Source of the DNA: a bacterium
GTDB lineage: Bacteria > Electryoneota > JAOADG01
NCBI GenBank assembly: GCA_026417415.1
Contig: JAOADG010000025.1
Location: 1 to 36,674 of the forward strand
DNA length: 36,674 bases
Reading direction: 5' to 3'
Translations under genes and position numbers: made by a program
Shown here: one piece after another, positions 22,716 to 30,297 of the stretch
Layout: the number at the start of each line of letters is the position of its first letter
Numbering within the stretch: the first letter of the stretch is position 1
Notes under the pieces: generated by a model
Seen by the model: the letters and a program-made list of their open reading frames with translations, nothing else
Databases searched by the model: none
What the model was told of the DNA's origin: nothing

Positions 22716-23452
22716 TATTTGATTTCAACCACTGTGTTGGGTAAAGTGGCATCCACCTCTTCCAAAACACGGTGAATACACTGTTGTGCTTCTCCACGTG
22801 TTGCAAAACGACCGCCCCATACACGGTAAAATGTCTTTCCATCACGCTGTGTCGGTGCAACTTCAGCTGAGAAGCCATACCGCTTCAATCGCTCTGCTAA
22901 AGCATTTGCACGTTCAGGTGTACTATAGGCACCAAATTGGGCAGCAAATTTACCCCCAAGGGGTGGAGCAGTAGGAGATATTGGGGCAGGTTCAATTTTA
23001 GTAGGAGAAGTAACCTGATCTGAGGTTTCAATTGGTGCGGGAGTATTCACCGAAGTGGGTGTTTGAAATGGTTCTTTCGTTTGAAGGGGTACTGTAGAAG
23101 ATGGGACTGAACCAGAAGTTTCAAGCGAGGGTGTCATAGTTTCCTTTGGTGTGGGTAGCTTTCCGCCCATTGCTGCATATTCAGATAAACGTCGTTGGGC
23201 AAATTGAGCTGCTTTATCGTTAGGGTAAAGCGAGACAATGCGTTCATACTGTTTTGCTGCTGAATCGCCATCTTCGGTTTTGAATGCAGCAAGCAACAAT
23301 TTCCAAGGTTCAGTTAGTTTTCCACTTTTATCGGCGGCTTCAAGGGTTTCCCAATCCCCTTTTTCCATTGCCTTAAGCCATTGATTGGGATTGGTATATC
23401 CAACCACGGATCCTAAACAAATTATCCCAATGATACAAATCAACAGTTTCAT
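22715..23452 (-). CDS. secreted SPOR-domain protein
   Basis: A 245-residue protein with a signal peptide (1 to about 19), a helical region (25-95, with KQYERIVSLYPNDKAAQFAQRRL, TPR-like), a Pro/Thr/Ser-rich linker (about 98-165), and a C-terminal SPOR domain (about 167-243: FAAQFGAYSTPERANALAE, then FYRVWGGRFATRGEAQQC). SPOR domains bind denuded peptidoglycan, usually at septa, so a periplasmic cell-wall role is likely. Three bases separate it from the lapB stop, and it overlaps the methyltransferase start by one base. Confidence 0.88.
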   Translation of the reverse strand: MKLLICIIGIICLGSVVGYTNPNQWLKAMEKGDWETLEAADKSGKLTEPWKLLLAAFKTEDGDSAAKQYERIVSLYPNDKAAQFAQRRLSEYAAMGGKLPTPKETMTPSLETSGSVPSSTVPLQTKEPFQTPTSVNTPAPIETSDQVTSPTKIEPAPISPTAPPLGGKFAAQFGAYSTPERANALAERLKRYGFSAEVAPTQRDGKTFYRVWGGRFATRGEAQQCIHRVLEEVDATLPNTVVEIK

Positions 23453-23455
23453 AGC

Positions 23456-24601
23456 TTACCTACTAAATGATTCCCAAGAACCACAACTTGGGCAATACCA
23501 TCTCATTTTTTCTGCTGTGAACCCACACTTTTTACAAACGTATGAACTGGTGGGTGGGGCTAAACGCTTCATTACATCCAAGCCCAGTTTTGCTAATTCG
23601 TCCACACGATTCATTTGTCGGAGCAGATTGGCATACTCAAATTGTATCAGTTCATTGCTGGGGTTAAGATCTAACCCCTCTTTCAAAATTTTCATTGCCT
23701 TTTCGTATTCACCTTTCCGTTGCACAATTTTAGATAGTGCGACGTAGGCGTGAACCAAATGCAGATGCTGTTGCGTAAGTTTTTGATAAAATTTTTCTAC
23801 TTCATCAAACCGATTCTGTTCAAACAATATCGTTTCTAATAGTGGAAATGCAAGTTCAGCATATTCTGGACAGTGTTCCACCAAAGCGTTGATTTCTTGT
23901 AGGGCTTCGTCGTATCGCTTTTCTTGACGATAAGATTCCGCCAAACCTAAATAGGAGGCAGGAAAATTCAAATCGTATTTGATGGCTTCACGGTAACGCA
24001 AGCGCCCATCTTTTCCTTTGCCGTTAGCCACCAAGCGATCGCCTTCTAAGGTAGAAACAATTGCCATTCGTCGGGAATCGATATTCTTTTGTTGTAAAGT
24101 AGCCAATCTTCGGGCGGTTTGTAGATAAGCGCCCCAATCCCCTTTTTCTGCTAAATGTTTTAAACTATGCTCTAAAGCCCATGTGTGGTCTTTATTCAAA
24201 GCCAAAATTTGATTCAAATGCAATAGTGCTTGTTGAGGAAGATTGGCTGCTTCAAAATCTACCACCAATGCCCTTAGAATGGCAATACGTTCGTTATTGG
24301 ACAGATGCTCCCGCTTTTGAAGTTCTAAATGAATTTTCATGGCGCGGTCAAGATCGCCTAACTTACGGAGCACCTCACCAATTCGAATACGAATAAAAAC
24401 ATTTTCAGGATCTTCTTTGGCAGCTAAATGTAACGATTTTAATGAACTTTGGAGGTCACCATCCAAAAGTTCATACAACCCCTTTTCAAAAGCATCCAAT
24501 TCAGAGCGACGCAACGGTTTACGAGACAGGGATTGGTAGTAAAAATAGCCGCCAAAAAGGATAAGAAGAATAAATGCAAGTAGTAAAAGTATTTCAACCA
24601 T
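23456..24601 (-). CDS. lapB: LapB-like TPR protein with rubredoxin-type zinc/iron domain
   Basis: A 381-residue protein: an N-terminal membrane anchor (MVEILLLLAFILL), several TPR repeats (about 30-340), and a C-terminal rubredoxin-like metal site (YVCKKCGF, then YCPSCGSW). This is the architecture of LapB (YciM), which in enterobacteria controls LpxC turnover and LPS assembly at the inner membrane; length (389 in E. coli) and order match. The start is ATG 24601, preceded by GGGAG; an in-frame ATG at 24619 would lengthen it by six residues and overlap lapA. It directly follows a LapA-like gene, as in enterobacteria. Function in this phylum is inferred. Confidence 0.85.
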   Translation of the reverse strand: MVEILLLLAFILLILFGGYFYYQSLSRKPLRRSELDAFEKGLYELLDGDLQSSLKSLHLAAKEDPENVFIRIRIGEVLRKLGDLDRAMKIHLELQKREHLSNNERIAILRALVVDFEAANLPQQALLHLNQILALNKDHTWALEHSLKHLAEKGDWGAYLQTARRLATLQQKNIDSRRMAIVSTLEGDRLVANGKGKDGRLRYREAIKYDLNFPASYLGLAESYRQEKRYDEALQEINALVEHCPEYAELAFPLLETILFEQNRFDEVEKFYQKLTQQHLHLVHAYVALSKIVQRKGEYEKAMKILKEGLDLNPSNELIQFEYANLLRQMNRVDELAKLGLDVMKRLAPPTSSYVCKKCGFTAEKMRWYCPSCGSWESFSR

Positions 24602-24606
24602 AAAAC

Positions 24607-24999
24607 TTATGCTCCCCATCCCGCTTCATCATCTTCTCGGATTGCGGTTCCTGCTTCTGCGATCGGTTTCGTTGTTGTCGTGGGTGGTGTTTTGTAATAC
24701 TCTTCAAGTTCTTTATCTAAATTTAAGTTTCGTAGTGTATTCAATTCATCTTGTAAACGTTCGTATTCACGACGGGCACGTGACAATTCACCCCGAATTT
24801 TGAGTTGATGGGTTAAAGATAATAGAAAGTAAAGAAAAATTCCAGTACCAAAAGCAATAAAGATGGCTAAAAAAAGTGGTATCTGTGGCGATTGATACCA
24901 TCCTATTTTAACAGTGACCAATTGGTCTTGATTTTGTAAAGCAAAACCCAACACAATACCTACAATGAACAATAAAATGAACCATTTGAGGACAACCAT
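24607..24999 (-). CDS. lapA: LapA-like (DUF1049) inner-membrane protein
   Basis: A 130-residue protein with two transmembrane segments (about 5-22 and 42-62) separated by the ALQNQDQLVTVKIGW motif typical of LapA/DUF1049, then a coiled-coil helix (ELSRARREYERLQDELNTL) and an acidic disordered end. It lies just upstream of the lapB-like gene, matching the lapA-lapB pair that tunes LPS synthesis. AAAGGA lies 8 bases before the ATG. It follows miaB after 30 bases in the same operon. Confidence 0.88.
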   Translation of the reverse strand: MVVLKWFILLFIVGIVLGFALQNQDQLVTVKIGWYQSPQIPLFLAIFIAFGTGIFLYFLLSLTHQLKIRGELSRARREYERLQDELNTLRNLNLDKELEEYYKTPPTTTTKPIAEAGTAIREDDEAGWGA

Positions 25000-25029
25000 A
25001 GTTTAGTCCTTTCTATATTACTTGGTTGG

Positions 25030-26343
25030 TTACAAGGGCTTGCCCACTAAAGTCATTGCCCGAGCATCCACTATCCGTACCTTAACCAAATCGCCCACTT
25101 GTCCACAAGCCGCTGGAACGATACACGGACGGTTTTGTGGGATACGTCCAATCCATTCCTCTTCTCGTTTTGGCGATACACCTTCTAACATGACTTCTGT
25201 TTCTTTGCCAATCCATTCTTGCACGATTTCGGCTTCTATAGAACGTTGCAATTCAATCAGTTCTTCCAGACGGCGCTGTTTTTCTTCTTCACTCACATCG
25301 TCCGGCATATGTTCTGCTTTGGTGTAAGGTCTGCGGGAATATTTGAACATAAATGCACCGGAAAAACGAACTCGGCGAACTACATCCAACGTATCTTGGA
25401 ATTGGTCGTAACTTTCCCCAGAGAAGCCGACGATAATATCAGTACTGAATGCAACATCGGGAAGTATTTCTCGAATATGATCCACCAATTTCAAATACTC
25501 TTCTTTGGAATAACCGCGGTTCATTCGTTGGAGAACCTCTGTGTTTCCTGCTTGTAAAGGTAGATGGATATGGGGTACCAGAACGTTTGGATTTTCTCGC
25601 ATAGCATACAAAAGTTCATCTGGAAAATCTTTCGGATGAGGGGAGGTAAAGCGGACCCGTTTAACCCCTTCTATTTGACCTACAGCACGGATTAAATCAG
25701 CAAATCGTTCACCGCTCTCTTCATCTTTCCAAGAGTTCACATTTTGTCCTAAAAGGGTAATTTCTTGGTATCCTTGTTCCACTGCTAATCGCACTTCACG
25801 TAAAATGTTGGACGATTTCCGAGAACGTTCCCTCCCACGAGTGAAAGGGACAATGCAAAAGGTACAAAAGTTGTCGCAACCACGCATAATGGAGACCCAA
25901 GCATTAAAACCCTCACCACGGACAGGAAAGATTTCTTCATAGTTTTCAAACCGATCCCGTCTTACAATCACTAAAGGTTCGTGGTCTGCAGATTGCAATT
26001 GTTGAATGGCTTTCGGAAGATCGCGATAAGAATCGGGACCCATCACCAAATCTACCCAAGGGCGTTTGTGAATTAACTCTTCTTTTAGGTTTTGCGCCAT
26101 ACAACCGATGACACCCAGAACCAAATTGGGCTTTTTTTCTTTATACTTTCTATAATGGGCCAATATCCCAAGAATACGGTCTTCCGCACCTTCACGAACT
26201 GCGCAAGTATTTAACAAAATGACGTCAGCTTCCTCGTGGTTTTCGGTATTGGTGTAACCTTCAGGCAACATTACACCGGCAACCAACTCCGAGTCGGCTT
26301 TATTCATTTGGCACCCGTAGGTCTCTATAAGAATTTTTTTCAC
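25030..26343 (-). CDS. miaB: tRNA-2-methylthio-N6-dimethylallyladenosine synthase
   Basis: A 437-residue radical-SAM methylthiotransferase that adds a methylthio group to i6A37 of tRNAs. The N-terminal domain carries the auxiliary cluster cysteines (ETYGCQMN, LLNTCAVR, GVIGCMAQ). The radical SAM motif is Cys156, Cys160, Cys163 in CDNFCTFC, and a C-terminal TRAM domain (LEGVSPKREEEWIGR, then VKVRIVDARAMTLVG) binds RNA. GTG at 26343 is the start: GGAG lies 7 bases upstream and the length is normal. The frame is open to an ATG at 26394, but that lies inside the -35 box of the promoter. It is the first gene of the operon with lapA, lapB, the SPOR gene and the methyltransferase. Confidence 0.95.
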   Translation of the reverse strand: MKKILIETYGCQMNKADSELVAGVMLPEGYTNTENHEEADVILLNTCAVREGAEDRILGILAHYRKYKEKKPNLVLGVIGCMAQNLKEELIHKRPWVDLVMGPDSYRDLPKAIQQLQSADHEPLVIVRRDRFENYEEIFPVRGEGFNAWVSIMRGCDNFCTFCIVPFTRGRERSRKSSNILREVRLAVEQGYQEITLLGQNVNSWKDEESGERFADLIRAVGQIEGVKRVRFTSPHPKDFPDELLYAMRENPNVLVPHIHLPLQAGNTEVLQRMNRGYSKEEYLKLVDHIREILPDVAFSTDIIVGFSGESYDQFQDTLDVVRRVRFSGAFMFKYSRRPYTKAEHMPDDVSEEEKQRRLEELIELQRSIEAEIVQEWIGKETEVMLEGVSPKREEEWIGRIPQNRPCIVPAACGQVGDLVKVRIVDARAMTLVGKPL

Positions 26344-26365
26344 TTCATTTCTCCAAATTCGATAT

Positions 26366-26394
26366 AATGTAGCAGTTTGCTCATTTGGGTGCAA
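26366..26394 (-). promoter_or_regulatory. sigma-70-like promoter of the miaB-lapAB operon
   Basis: On the minus strand, TTGCAC (26394-26389), 17 bases, TACATT (26371-26366). The predicted start near 26359 leaves about 16 bases before the GTG, with the GGAG SD inside the leader. Confidence 0.55.
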
Positions 26395-26597
26395 GTGATA
26401 CGAAGGAAAAAGCAGAATAAACTCATTTCATGAAAGAGAAGGTACTAAAAGAAGCATTTCATATTGGTTGAAGTTAAAGATAGAGGATGATCCATTGTTA
26501 TTGGATAATTTTTGAAAAATAGACCAAAACAAAGATGATTTAGAACAAGATGAACTAAAAAAAACTATACCTGTTTTTGTTTTTGAGGAAAATTTCC

Positions 26598-26626
26598 TTG
26601 ACTTTGTTGGAAAAGAATCTTATACT
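26598..26626 (+). promoter_or_regulatory. strong sigma-70-like promoter of recJ
   Basis: TTGACT (26598-26603), a 17-base spacer, TATACT (26621-26626), each one base off the consensus. The predicted start near 26633 gives a leader of about 140 bases. Confidence 0.65.
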
Positions 26627-26745
26627 TAAACGATTAATATTTATCGTCCAATGTACGAAAAGTTATTTCTCAACGGTAAAATTCACAAAAGGAAAGGTGT
26701 TTTACATTACCCAAGGACTCAAATCATTTTGATAGTACGACATCA

Positions 26746-26766
26746 CCCCACAAAATGTATGTGGGG
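26746..26766 (+). promoter_or_regulatory. hairpin covering the recJ ribosome binding site
   Basis: CCCCAC (26746-26751) pairs perfectly with GTGGGG (26761-26766) around a 9-base loop. The right arm overlaps the SD GGGGGAG (26763-26769) before the ATG at 26773, so the folded form would hide the ribosome binding site. Confidence 0.45.
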
Positions 26767-26772
26767 GAGCTG

Positions 26773-28482
26773 ATGTTACAAAAAAATTGGGTAATGCTCA
26801 ACCGATACGACTCCTCGGTGATAGAGGAGTTTTCGTGTTTGCATTCCGTTACACCACTTATTGCTATACTCTTACTAAACCGCGAGATAGTTACTCAAGA
26901 TCAAGTCCACGCTTTCTTTCACCCGACAGTTGAGCAACTCCATTCACCGATGTTGTTTCGGAATATGGAAGCTGCGGTGCATCGTTTATTGAAAGCACGG
27001 GTGCGAGGAGAAAAGATTGCTGTCTATGGCGATAGTGATGTGGATGGTCTATCTGCGTTGACCATACTCACACGTTTCTTGCGAAAATATGATTGGAATG
27101 TAGTTCCCTATTTACCCCAACGGAACCACACTGAATATGGTTTTCATTGTGAAGCGGTGGATGATTTAATCAATCAAGGGGTGGATCTCATCGTAACGGT
27201 AGATGTAGGGACGACGGCTCATAAAGCGATTGAGTATGCAAACTCAAAAGGCATTACTGTAATTGTCACCGATCACCACGAATTGTCGGGTGAATTGCCT
27301 CCTGCTTTTGCGATTATCAACCCAAAAGTTCAAGGTGAAACCTATCCCTTTCATGATTTGGCTGGTTGTGGTGTTGCATTCAAATTGGTTCATGCAATAT
27401 CCAAGTATATGCAACTTGATTTTTCAGAAATTGCACCGTTGTTGGAGTACGTCGCTTTAGGAACAACGGCGGATATCGTATCCGTTTGTGGTGAAAATAG
27501 AACTTTGTTAACCTTGGGCTTTGAACAACTTTCCCAGACCCAATTTCCGGGACTAAAAGCATTGGCGGAAAGTGCAGAAATGGAATTGGCAGGAGTTGGA
27601 ATAGACGAACTGCTGCTTGCAATTGCACCACGAATTAATGCTGCATCCAGAATGGGTGTACCGCAACATGCTTTACAACTCTTGTTGACCGATGATTCCA
27701 CGGTTGCTGACCAATGTGCCATCGCAATGGAACAAGAAAAGTATCGTCGTAAACGAATGGATGATGAAATGATGAAACTTGTTCAACAGCAGATTAAACA
27801 TTCCTTTGACCCTCAGAAAGATCCTGCTATTGTCGTGGCAGGTGAAGGTTGGCACTTAGGAATTATTGGGATCGTTGCATCGCGTATTGCAGAAATGTAT
27901 CATCGTCCAACAGCAGTTTTAGCCATAGAAAATGGCATTGCCAAAGGTTCTGTACGATCGGTAGATGGTGTGGATATTTTTGCTGCATTAGAAATTTGTA
28001 AAGAGGATTTGTTGCAATTTGGTGGACATAGAAATGCTGCAGGGATGTCAGTGGAAAAAGAAAAAGTTCCGCTATTTACGCAACATTTCAAGGATGCTAT
28101 TCAACAGTTGGTTTCTATTGAGGATCTACGTCCAACTTGTAATATTGATGCTGAAATCACGTTAGATCAGATCCATTTCGCATTTTTTGAACAATTGCAG
28201 CGGTTGGCACCGTTTGGACCAAGTAATCCAAAACCCATTTTTCTTGCTAAGAATCTTGAAATCATGGGTGAACCAAGAGTAACCTCTAACCGACATTTGT
28301 TTTTCAAAGTTCGACAGAAAGATACTGTGTACTCTGCGATTGGGTTTGGAATGGGACAACGTTTGAGTGAATTGAAACGAATGTACATTGATCTCTGTTT
28401 TCATGTCCAACAGTCACTCACCCATTGGGGACCGATTTTGCAGCTTAGAATCGTGGATTTTCGTACATCAAACAGAAATTGA
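26773..28482 (+). CDS. recJ: single-stranded-DNA-specific exonuclease RecJ
   Basis: A 569-residue DHH-family 5'-3' single-strand exonuclease for recombination and mismatch repair. Motif I is YGDSDVDG (Asp87, Asp89) where most RecJ have GDYDVDG. VDVGTTAHKAI is motif II, and TDHHE (Asp167, His168, His169) is the DHH motif, with AGCGVAFKL after it. The DHHA1 domain has GEGWHLGIIGIVASR, KGSVRS and GGHRNAAGMS. A C-terminal OB-like domain (about 460-569) follows. The start is ATG 26773 with a strong SD GGGGGAG 3-5 bases upstream; an in-frame ATG at 26755 lies inside the hairpin loop. Confidence 0.95.
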   Translation: MLQKNWVMLNRYDSSVIEEFSCLHSVTPLIAILLLNREIVTQDQVHAFFHPTVEQLHSPMLFRNMEAAVHRLLKARVRGEKIAVYGDSDVDGLSALTILTRFLRKYDWNVVPYLPQRNHTEYGFHCEAVDDLINQGVDLIVTVDVGTTAHKAIEYANSKGITVIVTDHHELSGELPPAFAIINPKVQGETYPFHDLAGCGVAFKLVHAISKYMQLDFSEIAPLLEYVALGTTADIVSVCGENRTLLTLGFEQLSQTQFPGLKALAESAEMELAGVGIDELLLAIAPRINAASRMGVPQHALQLLLTDDSTVADQCAIAMEQEKYRRKRMDDEMMKLVQQQIKHSFDPQKDPAIVVAGEGWHLGIIGIVASRIAEMYHRPTAVLAIENGIAKGSVRSVDGVDIFAALEICKEDLLQFGGHRNAAGMSVEKEKVPLFTQHFKDAIQQLVSIEDLRPTCNIDAEITLDQIHFAFFEQLQRLAPFGPSNPKPIFLAKNLEIMGEPRVTSNRHLFFKVRQKDTVYSAIGFGMGQRLSELKRMYIDLCFHVQQSLTHWGPILQLRIVDFRTSNRN

Positions 28483-28642
28483 AGTTTCGTAATTTTCCCT
28501 CTTTGTAAATTGACTTTTCAAAAAGGGCTGTCCATTTTTTCAGCAAGTTGTTCAACATTTCATCTTTTATTCATTTTTTTTCGTATTTTGTTAGAAAGTG
28601 GTTTCTATATTCTATAACCCACATCCATAAGGATTGATGAAA

Positions 28643-29323
28643 ATGTCCAATACGTTTGAAACAGAAGTTGAAAAATTAAAAAAAGGAATTTTAGGTGTAG
28701 GCACAAAGGTAGAAGAAAGTTTGCGAACAGCGATGCAATCTTTTTTTGAACTGGAAGCGGATTCAGCAGAAAGTGTAATTGAAAAAGACCCCAAAATAGA
28801 TATTGAAGAAGTCGCCGTTGAAGAAGAGTGTATCAAAATTTTAGCATTGTATCAACCCTTTTCCAATCAATTACGATATTTGATTACTGTGTTAAAGATT
28901 AACAACGATTTGGAACGGATCGGTGATTTGGCTGTAAACATTGCCCATCGTGCCTTAGATATCCAAAAGTATCCACGTATTCCACACCCCTTGAATCTGA
29001 GAAGGATGGCAGATTTGGTAGAAAACATGCTAGATAAAGCACTGGATGCATTTATTAAACAAGATGCAGAATTAGCACGGAAGGTATGCTTCTTAGATGA
29101 TGAGGTGGATCAATTGCATCGTGACTCCTATCCTTTGATTGCAGAAGCCATCAAACAAAAGCCAGAAGCGGCTGAATATTATTTGCATATCCTTTCCGTA
29201 TCCCGTTATTTAGAGCGTTGTGCGGACCAAGTGACCAACATCGCGGAAGATGTGATTTACTTGGTGGAAGGAAAAATCGTTCGTCATTACAAAGAACGTT
29301 TCAAGCAAACAACAGAAGGATAG
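28643..29323 (+). CDS. phoU: PhoU-type phosphate signalling protein
   Basis: A 226-residue all-helical protein with the two PhoU repeats and their acidic metal-binding motifs (EEVAVEEECIK, then LERIGDLAVNIAHRA in the first half; DDEVDQLHRDSYPL, then LERCADQVTNIAEDV in the second). PhoU represses the Pho regulon by linking the Pst transporter to PhoR. No pst or phoBR genes lie in the window; the large histidine kinase at the right edge lacks PhoR features. ATG 28643 is chosen because AAGGA lies 9 bases upstream and the family's N-terminus aligns; ATG 28637 and TTG 28634 are also in frame. Confidence 0.92.
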   Translation: MSNTFETEVEKLKKGILGVGTKVEESLRTAMQSFFELEADSAESVIEKDPKIDIEEVAVEEECIKILALYQPFSNQLRYLITVLKINNDLERIGDLAVNIAHRALDIQKYPRIPHPLNLRRMADLVENMLDKALDAFIKQDAELARKVCFLDDEVDQLHRDSYPLIAEAIKQKPEAAEYYLHILSVSRYLERCADQVTNIAEDVIYLVEGKIVRHYKERFKQTTEG

Positions 29324-29519
29324 AGTATTTCTTCTTCTTTTCCCAAACCGTTTAGCAACGGCAAACACTGTGGAAAGCGATTTCTTTCATGATGCATTTT
29401 CAATGCACAGGTTTTGGTTACAACGGTATTAACGTCAAATGCTCAAAAAATTCTCATAATGCATGATTGACAAACGATAAAGCAAGTAAGAAAGGAAAAT
29501 TTCTAAGAAAAATTGTGTA

Positions 29520-29553
29520 AAAAGCCCTCATCATCATTTTATTGAGGGCTTTT
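29520..29553. terminator. bidirectional terminator between phoU and rpmB
   Basis: AAAAGCCCTCA (29520-29530) pairs with TGAGGGCTTTT (29543-29553): 11 bp with a 12-base loop, A-rich before and T-rich after, so it can end transcription from both sides. It lies 24 bases beyond the rpmB stop. Confidence 0.85.
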
Positions 29554-29577
29554 CCAAATTCAAATGTAGAGGTATTG

Positions 29578-29772
29578 CTAAGAGGTTACTTTAACCACCT
29601 TCCCTGCTTGAATGCAACTGGTGCAAACTCGAATTCGTTGTGGACCATTTGAAGTTGAAATTTTAATCCGCTGAAGATTGGGTTTCCATCTTCTAATGGT
29701 TAAATTGTTGGCATGGGAACGGTTATGACCTTTAAGCGAACCTTTACCGCATACTTCGCAGATGTAACTCAT
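29578..29772 (-). CDS. rpmB: 50S ribosomal protein L28, zinc-ribbon (C+) form
   Basis: A 64-residue L28: [11 protein letters not shown], then GHNRSHANN and RRWKPNLQ, which contact 23S rRNA, and a C-terminal [11 protein letters not shown]. Cys5, Cys8, Cys50 and Cys53 form a zinc ribbon, so this is the zinc-binding C+ paralogue; zinc-free C- forms are induced by Zur in some bacteria. AAGGAA lies 8 bases before the ATG. It has its own promoter and terminator, and no rpmG is adjacent, unlike the common rpmB-rpmG pairing. Confidence 0.97.
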   Translation of the reverse strand: MSYICEVCGKGSLKGHNRSHANNLTIRRWKPNLQRIKISTSNGPQRIRVCTSCIQAGKVVKVTS

Positions 29773-29805
29773 TGAAAAATTCCTTATATTCTAAAACGAG
29801 CGTAT

Positions 29806-29834
29806 AAAATAATAGAAGAAATACGCCTTGTCAA
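29806..29834 (-). promoter_or_regulatory. sigma-70-like promoter of rpmB
   Basis: On the minus strand, TTGACA (29834-29829), 17 bases, TATTTT (29811-29806). The predicted start near 29799 leaves a leader of about 27 bases. Confidence 0.6.
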
Positions 29835-29852
29835 CTCGAATGGAGTACTGTT

Positions 29853-30293
29853 ATGAAAGGAAAACGGATAATCGCTGTTTTACCGGCCTCCAAAGGAGAC
29901 GAATTTGATTTTATTGTACGAAATTACTACACACAAAGAGGTGGTTTTAATGCTGCCAGTGAACTTTTTCCACCAGCAGATTTATTTGAAACCGAAGAAG
30001 AGGTGATATTGGTGCTTGATGTTGGTGGAATTGATCCCAGCAATATCTCGCTGATTTACGATAACAACCAATTGCAGATAAAAGGGAGTCGCGAAGATAC
30101 TAGCAATTATATTCATCGGAATTACCACTTGATGGAGATCTACTACGGTCCATTCCAACGTTCTTTTGATATTCCTTGTAAGATAGAACCCAATACCATT
30201 CATGCGAAATATCAGAATGGGATTTTATTGATTACCATGCGCAAAAAAGGATATAAAAAAGAAAAACCAGTCGTGATAGAAGTGGGAGAATAA
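29853..30293 (+). CDS. small heat-shock protein, Hsp20/alpha-crystallin family
   Basis: A 146-residue chaperone that holds unfolding proteins without ATP. The alpha-crystallin domain spans about 40-135: PADLFETEEEVILVLDVGG, QLQIKGSRED, FQRSFDIPCKIEPNTIHAKYQNGILLITM. The short C-terminal tail carries PVVIEV, an I-x-V type motif used in oligomer contacts. GGAG lies 7 bases before the ATG. It is followed by lon after only 4 bases, so the two proteostasis genes are very likely co-transcribed. No clear heat-shock operator (CIRCE-like) was found in the 80 bases upstream. Confidence 0.93.
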   Translation: MKGKRIIAVLPASKGDEFDFIVRNYYTQRGGFNAASELFPPADLFETEEEVILVLDVGGIDPSNISLIYDNNQLQIKGSREDTSNYIHRNYHLMEIYYGPFQRSFDIPCKIEPNTIHAKYQNGILLITMRKKGYKKEKPVVIEVGE

Positions 30294-30297
30294 CTTT

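Larger units (their letters stand above)
26395..26772 (+). other. non-coding gap upstream of recJ
   Basis: Between the divergent miaB and recJ genes lie about 430 bases. 26395-26597 is AT-rich and shows no ORF with an SD or recognisable motif. A strong promoter (26598-26626) and a leader with a GC-rich hairpin (26746-26766) follow. Confidence 0.6.

Noticed and set aside
26344-26394. N-terminal extension of MiaB from the ATG at 26394
   Set aside because: This ATG lies in the -35 box of the predicted promoter, and GTG 26343 has the SD and normal family start.
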